Part shown: positions 54,001-60,863 of the stretch, piece by piece | Numbering within the stretch: the stretch's first letter is position 1 | Layout: each line of letters starts with the position of its first letter | DNA from: Acanthaster planci | Lineage: Eukaryota > Echinodermata > Asteroidea > Valvatida > Acanthasteridae | NCBI RefSeq assembly: GCF_001949145.1 | Contig: NW_019091534.1 | Coordinates: 355,541 to 417,540, forward strand | DNA: 62,000 nucleotides | Reading direction: 5' to 3' | Notes under the pieces: model-generated | Seen by the model: the letters and a program-made list of their open reading frames with translations, nothing else | What the model was told of the DNA's origin: nothing | Database searches by the model: none | Translations under genes and position numbers: made by a program

Positions 54001-57000
54001 CCGTATAGAATCGCCGTCCACTAGGCTCAGGTCATATGTCGCCTGCGTGTTTGTGGCTTCGTTCCTCCAGTTGTCCGAGTTGCTGTCACTCACACCGATA
54101 GTTGTCTTACCACCGCTGTGGTCGATATCATAAAAGGCACGGAACTGTGTAACGCCTAGCTTGTTCAGGATACCTGCACGGCCTCGCAGCCCAAAGTACT
54201 GGTCGTAATCTATAATACAAAAAAGTCAGAATCAGCGCCATGTACGCCATTAAAGACACCTTGAATCTGAATCCCTGACACTAACGGAACTTGATCATCT
54301 GTGTTCATGTAGATTCAAGCGTAAAATGTGAAAGGGCACTGAATAAATTACTTCAATTTCTATGAACAGTAAATGGCTGCCTTTTGCAGGCGAAGTTGGA
54401 ATACTTGTGTGTATCTAAAAACATTCCCCTATGCACATGCTCTGATCTTTGAAAAGGAGCCTGTCAAGTTCGTAATATTAGAGTACTTAGGCCTAAATAA
54501 TGAAGTCATCATTCATGACAACGTGACAAGTTTTACTCGTCCCTGCCTTTATCTGTTCAGAAGCATGGTTCCCTGCCCTGTGTAGAGTGCACCTGTACGG
54601 TGGTTGAACGTGACGAATGATGAACCCGACATCATGAATGTGCCATTACTTATGTTTTTTTGTCTTGTCTTATCCTTGTCTGAACAGGAACAGTAAATAT
54701 CAAGTCGATCAGTTGATTAAATCCTTCGATATTGGCCCACCAGGAGTTCATGTTCAAACCTCACAAGCTTACTCGGGCGGGACTCGAACCCACGACCTCC
54801 TGCTTATGAGTAAGCTTGTGAGGTTTTTTTCGCAAGCTCTCGGACAAGCACTGATCATACAGTGCTTATTAATATACGTCAGGTAAGGGCAAAACCCGTT
54901 CCCCAACGCAAAAGAAATACATCTTGAAAATAATTCATGTTCAAGTTCTTACTTTTTCATACTTAAACATATGACATATCTACATAATGTTGTTATAGCT
55001 CTGTAGATATACGCCCCGCGAAATTTTACACCTGGAACGTGTTTATATCACGTGACAAATTATGGCTTTTTGTGGACATCCTCATGGTGAGTGATGAATA
55101 CAAATTTCTATTTTCAAAAAACTTACTCATCCACTTTAAATTGCAAAGGTCTGGAATACATCGAAATAAGAAAAATAAACAGACGTGATGGCGTAATCAT
55201 GACGTAACTCAAATATTTTCAAAGCACTGAGGAGCAATGCAGCAACTGAAAATTCAGTTCAGGTTTTTCTGGATAAGCTGGCCTTCAATGAAAAGTGATG
55301 GAATTGCAAAAAAAAAAACGGCTGCGGTCAACTGTCAGAACAGGTTACAAAATACAGAGAAAGAAGCCCTAGTGTGAACAAACTGGAAATCGCCTAAATT
55401 TGAGAAACAAAAATGAAAGAAATTATTTCGACATTGGCGCTGGAAACCGCAAGATATTCGTAAAACTTTCAGGACATTAGAAACAACAAGTCCTTCATTA
55501 TACTAAAATGAGGAAACTCACTAGGATGGATTGTACCGGCAGCATAGGACCCAATGGGCTTCAAGAATCCTTGGTTGTGGTGATTCGCATTAATGAAATG
55601 GCCTGTCCAGTCAAGCCGCACAGTGGTTGTCCCTCCGCCGGATTCAAGATTGGTCAGCCATGTGAAGTTGGTCTCTGAAGTCGCTGAGACTACGTGCAGA
55701 GGCGAATCACTTAGTATGGTGACGTCGTTGGGATCGTTGTCAAATAACACAAAGCGTCTGCTGCGTTTGATGTTACTGACGTTGTCAACAACGGCAAGGA
55801 CAACAGAATAAACACCTGAACAATGTAGCAGAAGAGTTGGTTACTTAATCCAACAAATCCCTCTTTCCCCTCCATTGAAGTTGTTTGTCAATTTAATATT
55901 ATTGATATGTTCATGGGTTTTTAAGGAGTGATCTGTAATATGTGTGTTTACTCTGTAATAGAAATAATTCTGCCTTGTGGGGTTTGAACCGTATTTCAAA
56001 AGAAACGTGCAAATTCTTTAGTTTCATTGTAAAGAATTAGCACATTGTGAATATTTTCCAATTTATTACAACAAACAGGAACATCTGTCCACATCGTTTA
56101 TTTTCTTCCCTGCAGTAGGCTTACATCTCCATAGATATGTTGGTATGCATTTTTTAACCATTGACAAATGCATGGAGCAGAACGGAATGAAAAATATCGC
56201 TTTTTCAATTTACCGCCCTGTCTGGTAGTATTATTTATTTCAACAAAGAATCACACTGAAGCTAGAATCGTAAAATAATATTGCAAACGAAGTAAAATCA
56301 GGTGGTACACAGTCGAAATAAATCGAATACCTCGTTCGAGCCAACGACATTACCGGGAAGCTATTTTCAGCGAATATTTCTGATGTGTCAACTGACAAAG
56401 AGGGTCTAGTTTATCTTCATTATTCAAACTCACCCACGTGAGGCAAGGTAACAGAATGTCCAGAGCTGGCGGTTCCATTACAAACAGCAGGACTGTGAAG
56501 GATTTCTGTCATCTCGTTGCCATGACTACCTGACAGCTGCCGCACTTCCAGCTCATATTCTTTGATACCAGCGTGATCGTCTGACCAACCTTGCCAAGTG
56601 ATTCTTATCAATGCCTGAGAAAGAGAGTAAAATTGGAGATATAAAACAGAGTTTTAGAATTGGTCGAGGTCATTTGTGGGGTAACTGAAATCCATGGGTG
56701 TTTTCGTTAAAAGTTTGAAACGAATTAAATATATAACGGTGAAAAAAAGAAAACAGGAAAAGCGAAAAAAACAGGGAGACAGAGGATGGAAATCGGTAAT
56801 TGACTTGAAGACACCAAGGAATTTATGGTTTATCAATGTGCTTTGATGGCTGCTTTGCCCCACTCGCAAAATCCTTGCAAAGCCAAAAGGTGATTACAAG
56901 GGTCACCGTAAAACATTCAGTAACAATTGCAACTGACACAATATTTGCTACTATGGAAAGTAACTATGTGCATGACTTTACGCATTTTTATATTCGCATG

Positions 57001-60000
57001 TAGGACTGCTATAGTTTTTCTAGCCTGTGAATCATTTTACTTCATGTATACGCAATGTGTTCAGTGTTACATTTTATTATAAAATCAATAAATAATACAA
57101 AATATCAAATCAAATCAAATTCTGTGTTATCTCAGACAGAAAGTTGAGTTTCCTGGGTGATATAAAAACCTGTAGAGGTAAATCACGAAAGTGGCTGTAT
57201 TATGGTTTTATTATTAAGAAAATTCTCATCCGCGAGGTAAAATGCTAAGCATATATATTAAATCCATTTAATGTGTTAAGTTCGTGGTGGGAGAGGCTAA
57301 ACGACTTTTAATATTGATCCTGCATTATCTCATAATCCCATGTCACAATTGTACAACTTTGTAGCAGAACTGAAGACGTCTTGATTGAATTGTTAATCAA
57401 GTACTTCGCGGTAATACCCTAACCTCAGATGTAACATCATTCCCCGCGTTTAAAATTGTGTCTCTACATCCTCTGCCAACATCTACACAGTGGTAAGGGT
57501 CATCAAAGTCAAAGGTGAAAGTTGAGGAAGCGGAGCTTGTTGTGCCACGGTAGTATCGTGTCTCGATTCGGTTGTTTGAGTCTCTGTTGTATAATTTCAT
57601 GTAGCCACCACTGGTTGAATACACGTCAGACCGTAGTCTGAAATGCAATCAAAATATAAGACAACAGTTACAAATTTTCCAAAGATCAGTAACTCGGCTC
57701 TTATGCTTAACAAAAAAGAGCAATCCCACAAGTGCGTATAGCCCATGGCTACCTTAATAGACTGACTTACACATCTCCTGTTGCTGGTATCCAGGCACTG
57801 TAGCTCAAACTGAACGTGTATTCACATGATACCAGATTTGTTGCAGGACGGTTTCGATTAAAAGATACTCTATTTACCGCTGTTGTGCACGTACGGGAAC
57901 CTGGTGAGTATATTACTCTCCCGCCCCCTGTGTATGGTGCACGTAGAAAACAGTAACAAATTACAGCATTAGTGTGAGACAAATATTGAAAGGCAAAATT
58001 GTGCTGCTGAAAAGGTTTAGTGCAGATGAACTAAATGTCAGTGGAACATCCAAGGGGGCGGAGGCCACCACCCCCGGTTTTTAGTAGAGCCTGAAAGTTG
58101 AAAAATAACGTGCAAAGGTTTAGAATTCGTAGTATTTTTCGTTCAGTTACTTCTTAAAATCCATCTCGGAAAGGAGGCTTTGGAAAATATTTGCTGGTAT
58201 ATCAATTTAAAGAAGATAGAAATCACCTGACCTAAAAGAGGAATATCCTGCCAAAAATTGACCCATCACTTCCGAAAATCTAAAAACTACATGAAGAACA
58301 GTCCAATGCGGCAGTTTCGTTCGCAGATGCACGTTTACAGTTTGAAGTTTTATGGTAGTCTGTCATGAAAATCCGAAATAAAAACAAATCAAAATGTTTT
58401 ACACACCTTTACAATCTATAAGATAATAAAGTTAAAGCAATATTCAACTTTTACGAAAGATTCTAATATTTTATCTTACCTTTGCTGACAACAACTGCGC
58501 GATGTCAACTCAACGGGATCTGGAACCCATCGACTGCGCGTTGGTAAATCTTTGCAACGTTGTACAATCTCATTTGCATGAAAGCACGGGGAGGTAACAA
58601 ATGTGCATGAACACGGAGACCCAAGTACGATATTGCAGGACGTGAAAAAATCGTTTTTTACCACTCTCTAGGTGACTTTTCCTAAATATTACTTGAGGAA
58701 GACAATGGTAAAATTCTCCAACATGACTGTTTCATGGGGTGGTTTCATTCTTCCAAAACTTATCGAACGTGATAGGACAGCCCAATGTAACATCCCAATT
58801 GGCAGACCGCGCAAGGGTTCCGGAAGCTCGCTGAGTGACCTTTTATAACTTTCAGGCTCTATTTGTTGTCTTCTGAAAAACGAAGATACAAAATATACAT
58901 CTACCATCTTAAATTACTAATTGCAACATAGCCGTGCACCTCAATCCCCTACTGCGCTATCGGGGGATTTAGCATCATGAACTTTCTCGGTGGGAAGGAG
59001 TTCTGGTCCAAGCTAACTGAATGCTCCACTGGTTTGTATGTATATTAGCAAGCTTGTAAATATATTTGAATTTAATCAAAGAGTGACGATCAGATACAAT
59101 ACAATAACAATTTATGTACAGATGCTACTCTCTTTTGCTTGTGTGTAATCATCAAGCGTAACTCACGATTCACAGTGGCACTAACTCCTGCATTAACGAC
59201 ACCCAGCTTAACACTATGGATGTATGGACGTCGACTGCTGGGGAGGCTTGGGAGCCCTGTGGGCTGGTAGGAGCTTATCCAGTGGACTCTAAGGCTTGCC
59301 AAATTGTTCACATTGGTATAAACGGTGGCCATACTGCCCTGGCCTGTAGGGGATTCCAAGATCGTAGACCCAGACATGAGGGTGGCACGGTGCTCCGACA
59401 GGATTGGTGCATGACTGCCATTCACTACAAGAAAATGCTGTATTTTAGTTCTACATCATAGAATATTTGACTTTGTAAACACACAGTTACGTCGAGCGTA
59501 GGTACTGCGGTGTACTGGCTGGGATTGGTGTATCCTAGCCTCAGAATCTGACAGTTTATAGTATTGAGTTCAGTCTTCTTATGTATAATTTAGGTCTATT
59601 TGAAACGTCATAGCTAGGGGTGTTCCGTCCATCTCCACTTTTTAAGTGCCTGTCTTCATGTTTTGTTTGGAAATCAATGAGCACTTTCGGTCATTCTTGG
59701 TGTAACTAATTAAATAACAACATACAGATCTTTCAGCCCTTGGTGGGAGATATTTGTTGTGAGGGATACTTATCGCCCGTTTCCAACAAATTCTTAATGA
59801 AATAAGCCAAGCATGAATGGGTTAAGGGGATCGAGAAAGGGGTTGCATTGCATGAAAGGTTTAGAACTGTTCTAGGATACCCAACGCAATGTGCGGTAAG
59901 GGAGGACCCTGTTTACACTAAGGCTATTGTGCCTAACGTACCTCGCTCGGAAATCTGAAAAGAATTCCATCAACACTAAAGAAGACACAGTTAAGGGGGT

Positions 60001-60863
60001 CCCCGTTTGCCGCATATCGCGCATCATACGGAGTTCTCGGGTACAAATGCACAGTTCATGATTCTGGTCAAGGTATATATATTTACGTTACGCTTGGTCT
60101 CTGTAAATTTGTAAACCTTATCACTCACTTGTTCTACAGTCTGTTCCCGAGAAGCCAGTGCTGCAGCGGCAGCTGGTCCCGTAAGAAGAGCAGGTTCCTG
60201 GATAGCAAGCATTGCTGTCAGTCCTCCACGAACATTGTTCTGGGAAATATAATCCCAAACCACCTTTAGTCATAATTGTGTGAGCGGCCCCAGCTAGCAA
60301 AAAAAGATCTCAGTTTTGCTCAAAATATGTGTCTGACGCATTAAATTTAAAGGGGGTTTAATTCTTAGTTATTTAGTTACATTTTTTATTTATTTAGTTG
60401 GTAGTACATGTACTTGTATTGTATATTATCTGATTTTTGAATGCTGCCTAACAATTGCGTGACTAATTTTAGAGACCATTTGTAGGAAAAAAACATAAGT
60501 GTGACGTAAAACAGCAGACCCTGTAAGACCTAAAACACACTTGGGTTGTTCTCAAGTTAAACATCACTTTTTACCCATAATGACATAATGCTCTTATAAT
60601 GCTCTTATACTTCCATTAAATAGTTTCGTATAAATACAGTTTGAGGCTATATAGCAATTATTAGCTTGAGGAAAATGTTGACTTGTCGGTTGTTCAATTA
60701 ACTAAAATTCTTCTTGTTTATAACTTACGATAGCAATATCTTTTGCTCCATGACAACCTGTAAGCCGATCCAAGTGAGCCGTAATCACCCTCACATTGCA
60801 AACATTCATGGTCTGACGAAGTGCTGCAGGATATCTCACTACAGTGTCCAATGGTGGTACAGG
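23824..60863 (-). CDS. Giant extracellular EGF/FN3-like repeat protein, VWDE-like (5' partial; 50 exons, 3,315 residues seen)
   Basis: Fifty minus-strand exons, each with GT-AG borders, join with compatible phases into one open frame of 3,315 codons plus TAG. The summed exon length (9,950 nt, entering in phase 1) is exactly consistent. Order: a Cys-rich exon, an EGF-like exon, a ~240-residue Cys-poor region, then divergent FN3-like modules to the end. Each module has W-x-G-F-x-D-x-x-S-G, Y-x-W-x-x-G, Y-x-V-T-V-x-A-x-N-x-A-G and V-x-D-T-x-P-P signatures; about 14 P-P junctions are visible. Two Cys-rich inserts and one 174-residue foreign domain interrupt the array. The start resembles the region following VWD domains in VWDE-type proteins (recalled, not searched). 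The protein should be secreted, as no transmembrane helix precedes the stop. The 5' exons lie right of 60863. The N run falls between two phase-0 exons and probably lies in an intron. Exon coordinates are given in the block entries. Confidence 0.85.
24706..27636 (-). CDS. Giant gene exons 45-49: FN3-like modules
   Basis: Exons 27492-27636, 26915-27136, 26295-26387, 25414-25745 and 24706-24904. Exon 45 has SKWDFIDPESPIVDYSWAIG. Exon 46 has RVYVTVMARNAADLIA and IDLTPPEILSVIDG. Exon 47 (31 codons) has FSWSAFDTESEIAHCEWAVG. Exon 48 has LYVTVTCYNHAGQSSW and ASWHGFIDPFGIHFYQ. Exon 49 has SLSVRAINHAGLISQDVA. The exons ending in W-A-x-G all stop at phase-1 donors. Confidence 0.85.
26545..26800 (+). 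mobile_element. tRNA-derived SINE in an intron of the giant gene
   Basis: An A-box-like GACGTAGTGGTTC (about 26550) and a perfect B-box GGTTCGAATCC (26591-26601) are spaced as in an RNA polymerase III promoter. They are followed by a tRNA-unrelated body (TTCCCACTTCTAAAACTG, GCTTCCTCAAGCTTGCAAAC). The head is too diverged to fold as a tRNA gene. It lies between exons 46 and 47, antisense to the gene. Confidence 0.6.
28002..28898 (-). CDS. Giant gene exons 43-44: module junction and inserted non-FN3 domain
   Basis: Exons 28719-28898 and 28002-28525. Exon 43 has RYFSRISAFDAAGRQSVS, GFVVDTTPPEPIEHI and NLIQNPSFEEMGE. Exon 44, at 524 nt the largest exon here, encodes a different domain: ISQTFNTTMGSQYQIVIFVS, QEGCIQAPGLNRIFRLYD, QWNRQRFYFTASEDVSTLKI and GILLDNVQ. 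The N-P-S-F-E-E start and L-D-N-V end recall jelly-roll carbohydrate-binding-type domains (DUF642/CBM-like), but this is by eye only. Confidence 0.8.
29597..30861 (-). CDS. Giant gene exons 39-42: FN3-like modules
   Basis: Exons 30722-30861, 30481-30619, 29996-30199 and 29597-29800. Exon 39 has YHVFVRAWYDTSEYAVFKSD and PDVTPPKVSTI. Exon 40 has VSWEGVFLDHAMSHYLVSL and ends HPGG at donor GGAG|GTGAGT, a boundary copied in the neighbouring intron. Exon 41 has RYFSNVLAFNKAGLQTL and GFVVDTRRPDPGLVFDG. Exon 42 has ASWHGFVDLESYIDHYEWCVG. Confidence 0.85.
30310..30480. repeat. Tandem partial duplications of an exon-intron boundary
   Basis: The boundary of exon 40, TGTACTCACCTCCTGGATG (30473 on), recurs at 30395 with TGGTTGCTG following and in a decayed form at about 30312. 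The period is about 80 bp. On the minus strand each good copy rebuilds CATCCAGGAG|GTGAGTACA, that is, a full splice donor. Confidence 0.75.
31430..31720 (+). mobile_element. LTR-like promoter segment in an intron
   Basis: TATAAAAA at 31596-31603 lies within a GCGTGGG/CCCACGCG dyad, followed by a pyrimidine-rich stretch and AATAAA at 31650. This spacing is typical of the U3-R-U5 part of a retrotransposon LTR. No second LTR, primer-binding site or coding region was found, so it would be a solo or fragmentary LTR in the intron between exons 38 and 39. Confidence 0.35.
33052..36688 (-). CDS. Giant gene exons 33-38: modules with second Cys-rich insert
   Basis: Exons 36560-36688, 35769-36044, 35289-35432, 34665-34842, 33962-34112 and 33052-33173. 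Exon 33 has YIVTVVACNLAGLCTESKA. Exon 34 has LALAWLGFADVHSGISHYFV. Exon 35 has ADLSPPYLYISIWAVNG. Exon 36 carries a Cys-rich segment (HCSPSTCEGHCACAPIDRAC) similar to the insert in exon 10. Exons 37-38 join as GLDIKWCEWSIGDD, restoring Y-x-W-x-x-G across a phase-2 intron. The donors of exons 34 (CCG|GTATCT) and 35 (GGG|GTAAAT) are acceptable but not strong. Confidence 0.75.
33505..33835. repeat. Two partial copies of a SINE-like repeat
   Basis: The segment GCACTGAGCATACAGTG-CTTATTAATATAC followed by GGGTAAGGGCAAAACC occurs at about 33560 and again at about 33765, and a third time at about 54850. Just before the second copy, GGTGGTCGAGTGGTTAAGAC (about 33720) resembles a tRNA-Leu/Ser A-box region. 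Together these indicate copies of a tRNA-headed SINE nested or tandemly inserted in the intron between exons 37 and 38. Confidence 0.6.
36844..37347. other. Assembly gap (N run)
   Basis: 504 undetermined bases. The flanking exons (37442-37561 and 36560-36688) are both phase 0 at the facing sides, and their residues follow the normal module order, so the gap probably sits within one intron. A hidden exon cannot be excluded, and the N count may be arbitrary. Confidence 0.95.
37442..39668 (-). CDS. Giant gene exons 28-32: best-conserved FN3-like modules
   Basis: Exons 39488-39668, 39076-39352, 38693-38882, 37658-37985 and 37442-37561. These give the clearest module consensus: DVFSDKESGVAYYEWAVGS, then YFVSVK, FTVDASPPLAGHVF, WKGFHDPHSSIVGYSWRIG, YYVTVTACNAADLC, GVVVDDTPPVPGRVYDG, WWGFHDPHSGLSHYEWRAG, YITVRTYNRLGMWSEA, FRVDSSPPDVL, and SWKFRDPESGIKDQYVSV. 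Phase-2 introns precede two of the W-x-x-F-x-D blocks. The N run begins about 100 bp beyond the donor of exon 32. Confidence 0.85.
40189..40248. repeat. Short tandem repeat (~30-bp unit)
   Basis: The unit GAAGAGTACCCT-C/A-CGGTTCT-G/T-TTC is present about twice, plus a partial third copy, within the intron between exons 27 and 28. Confidence 0.7.
40693..42504 (-). CDS. Giant gene exons 23-27: FN3-like modules
   Basis: Exons 42289-42504, 41870-42081, 41487-41592, 41179-41295 and 40693-40831. Exon 23 has SLSAVWPTLRHRAYVWGAIE. Exon 24 has YRICIHADEVTLEHQGW and GVVIDTTPPTPGSVWVGG. Exon 25 has HWESFIDIEEHGMARHHTG and ends YYEYSIG at a phase-1 donor. Exon 26 has NGHTYYATVRG. Exon 27 has VVADPVTIDASPPVINGEH and ends at a phase-2 donor. 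Confidence 0.8.
43059..44903 (-). CDS. Giant gene exons 19-22: FN3-like modules
   Basis: Exons 44724-44903, 44402-44520, 43724-44014 and 43059-43227. Exon 19 has DISARWTIPEMLQPFV. Exon 20 has TFHHLSAGIGFQNGGHY. Exon 21 has IVTDGFWVLSETPEVGQVTV and ELMDFYEWSIAQDG, in which the usual D-T-x-P-P reads SETPE. Exon 22 has HRLSVRGYNKAGLSSIAST. The modules are more divergent than their neighbours but keep the same order of motifs. Confidence 0.8.
44185..44212. repeat. Perfect 11-bp stem hairpin
   Basis: TTTTGTGCCTT and AAGGCACAAAA are exact reverse complements around a 6-nt loop, within the intron between exons 20 and 21. No function can be assigned. Confidence 0.6.
45409..46552 (-). CDS. Giant gene exons 16-18: FN3-like modules
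   Basis: Exons 46269-46552, 45714-45917 and 45409-45547. Exon 16 has EYYVSVRAQNGAGLATVG and VGVVLDVAPPGEEVAV, plus a Cys pair (PCLTQSSC). Exon 17 has SARWFGFDHPHLNISYEIAV. Exon 18 has TYYVTIRAKSEAGSVNITSD and ends CGQDE. Splice phases are 1, 0, 0, 1 in order. Confidence 0.8.
47754..50227 (-). CDS. Giant gene exons 12-15: FN3-like modules
   Basis: Exons 49953-50227, 49373-49517, 48679-48897 and 47754-47925. Exon 12 has YYVTVIAYNRAFEPSK and VVIDTSPPQLS. Exon 13 is the least certain call: its frame and phase fit, but the donor CAT|GTACAT is weak and its residues carry no clear module signature. Exon 14 has TISWTGDDVESSIYDYEIG and YLALKATNKAQLSTLK. Exon 15 has ITVDTTPPMFVGRV and WGEDGFIDDEDTDLRYQVAV. 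Confidence 0.7.
50588..51648 (-). CDS. Giant gene exons 9-11: module with Cys-rich insert
   Basis: Exons 51522-51648, 51053-51223 and 50588-50788. Exon 9 has VVFRAYDIHSGLRTIEWRL. Exon 10 begins with a Cys-rich insert (DCNPVDCLCTPIGDC) and continues with NYFIALTVTNQARLVA. Exon 11 has the canonical junction TVDTSPPKAGVVHDG and HWQGFFDKESGIKFYQYL. The insert's C-x-C-x-P-I-x-D motif recurs in exon 36. Reading frame stays open about 47 codons beyond the chosen exon 9 donor (ATG|GTAATA), but only the chosen donor is phase-compatible with exon 10. Confidence 0.75.
51649..53842. other. 2.2-kb intron of the giant gene, no coding content recognised
   Basis: The interval between exons 8 and 9 has several 60-87 codon chance frames on both strands but no splice-bounded exon with module signatures. 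Exon phases on each side (2 and 2) already match, so no exon needs to be inserted. Confidence 0.5.
53843..56614 (-). CDS. Giant gene exons 6-8: first FN3-like modules
   Basis: Exons 56434-56614, 55522-55815 and 53843-54209. Exon 6 opens with the module signature RITWQGWSDDHAGIKEYEL. Exon 7 has VYSVVLAVVDNVSN followed by LFDNDPN and a long variant segment. Exon 8 holds FYDIDHSGGK, FWVEARDLAGHFV and ADSSPPVIEEFWL, matching the V-D-x-x-P-P junction between modules. The introns of 1-2 kb here are the largest in the gene apart from the one at 51649-53842. Confidence 0.8.
54756..54945. repeat. Third copy of the same SINE-like repeat with a perfect 16-bp palindromic head
   Basis: CCTCACAAGCTTACTC at the left is the exact reverse complement of GAGTAAGCTTGTGAGG about 40 bp later. 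Between them the minus strand carries GGTTCGAGTCC, a B-box. The body then matches the copies near 33.5 kb. It lies in the intron between exons 7 and 8. Confidence 0.65.
57424..59424 (-). CDS. Giant gene exons 3-5: linker region after the EGF domain
   Basis: Exons 59167-59424, 57771-57927 and 57424-57637. Exon 3 (86 codons) is Ser/Thr/Pro-rich with LRVHWISSYQPTGLPSLPSS. Exons 4-5 look like one small beta-rich domain containing RTCTTAVNRVSF, LVSCEYTFSLSYSAW, YRGTTSSASSTFTFDFD, and PYHCVDVGRGCRD, so four Cys could pair. Splice phases run 1, 2, 0. No family is recognised. It is expected to be extracellular by context. Confidence 0.75.
58052..58637 (+). repeat. Dispersed ~540-bp repeat, copy 2
   Basis: Same-orientation relative of 5558-6096, located in the intron between exons 3 and 4 of the giant gene. 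It is slightly longer because of an AT-rich insertion near 58420. There is no coding frame. Confidence 0.75.
60129..60863 (-). CDS. Giant gene exons 1-2: Cys-rich exon and EGF-like domain
   Basis: Exons 60729-60863 and 60129-60239, both phase 1 at both ends. Exon 1 encodes nine Cys in 45 codons, beginning CTTIGHCSEISCSTSSDHEC and continuing LQCEGDYG. Exon 2 is a complete EGF-like unit with spacing C-x7-C-x3-C-x6-C-x-C-x6-GTD-C: CSWRTDSNACYPGTC then CRCSTGFSGTDC. Phase-1 symmetric exons are usual for EGF domains. Other frames of these exons are also partly open but lack this Cys pattern and would not splice in phase. Confidence 0.85.

Noticed and set aside
2382-60863. Joining the transmembrane exon at 2.4 kb to the giant gene as its membrane anchor
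   Set aside because: The giant gene ends in TAG at 23824 with a normal module end, and a complete same-strand gene lies between; no donor supports a 21-kb intron.
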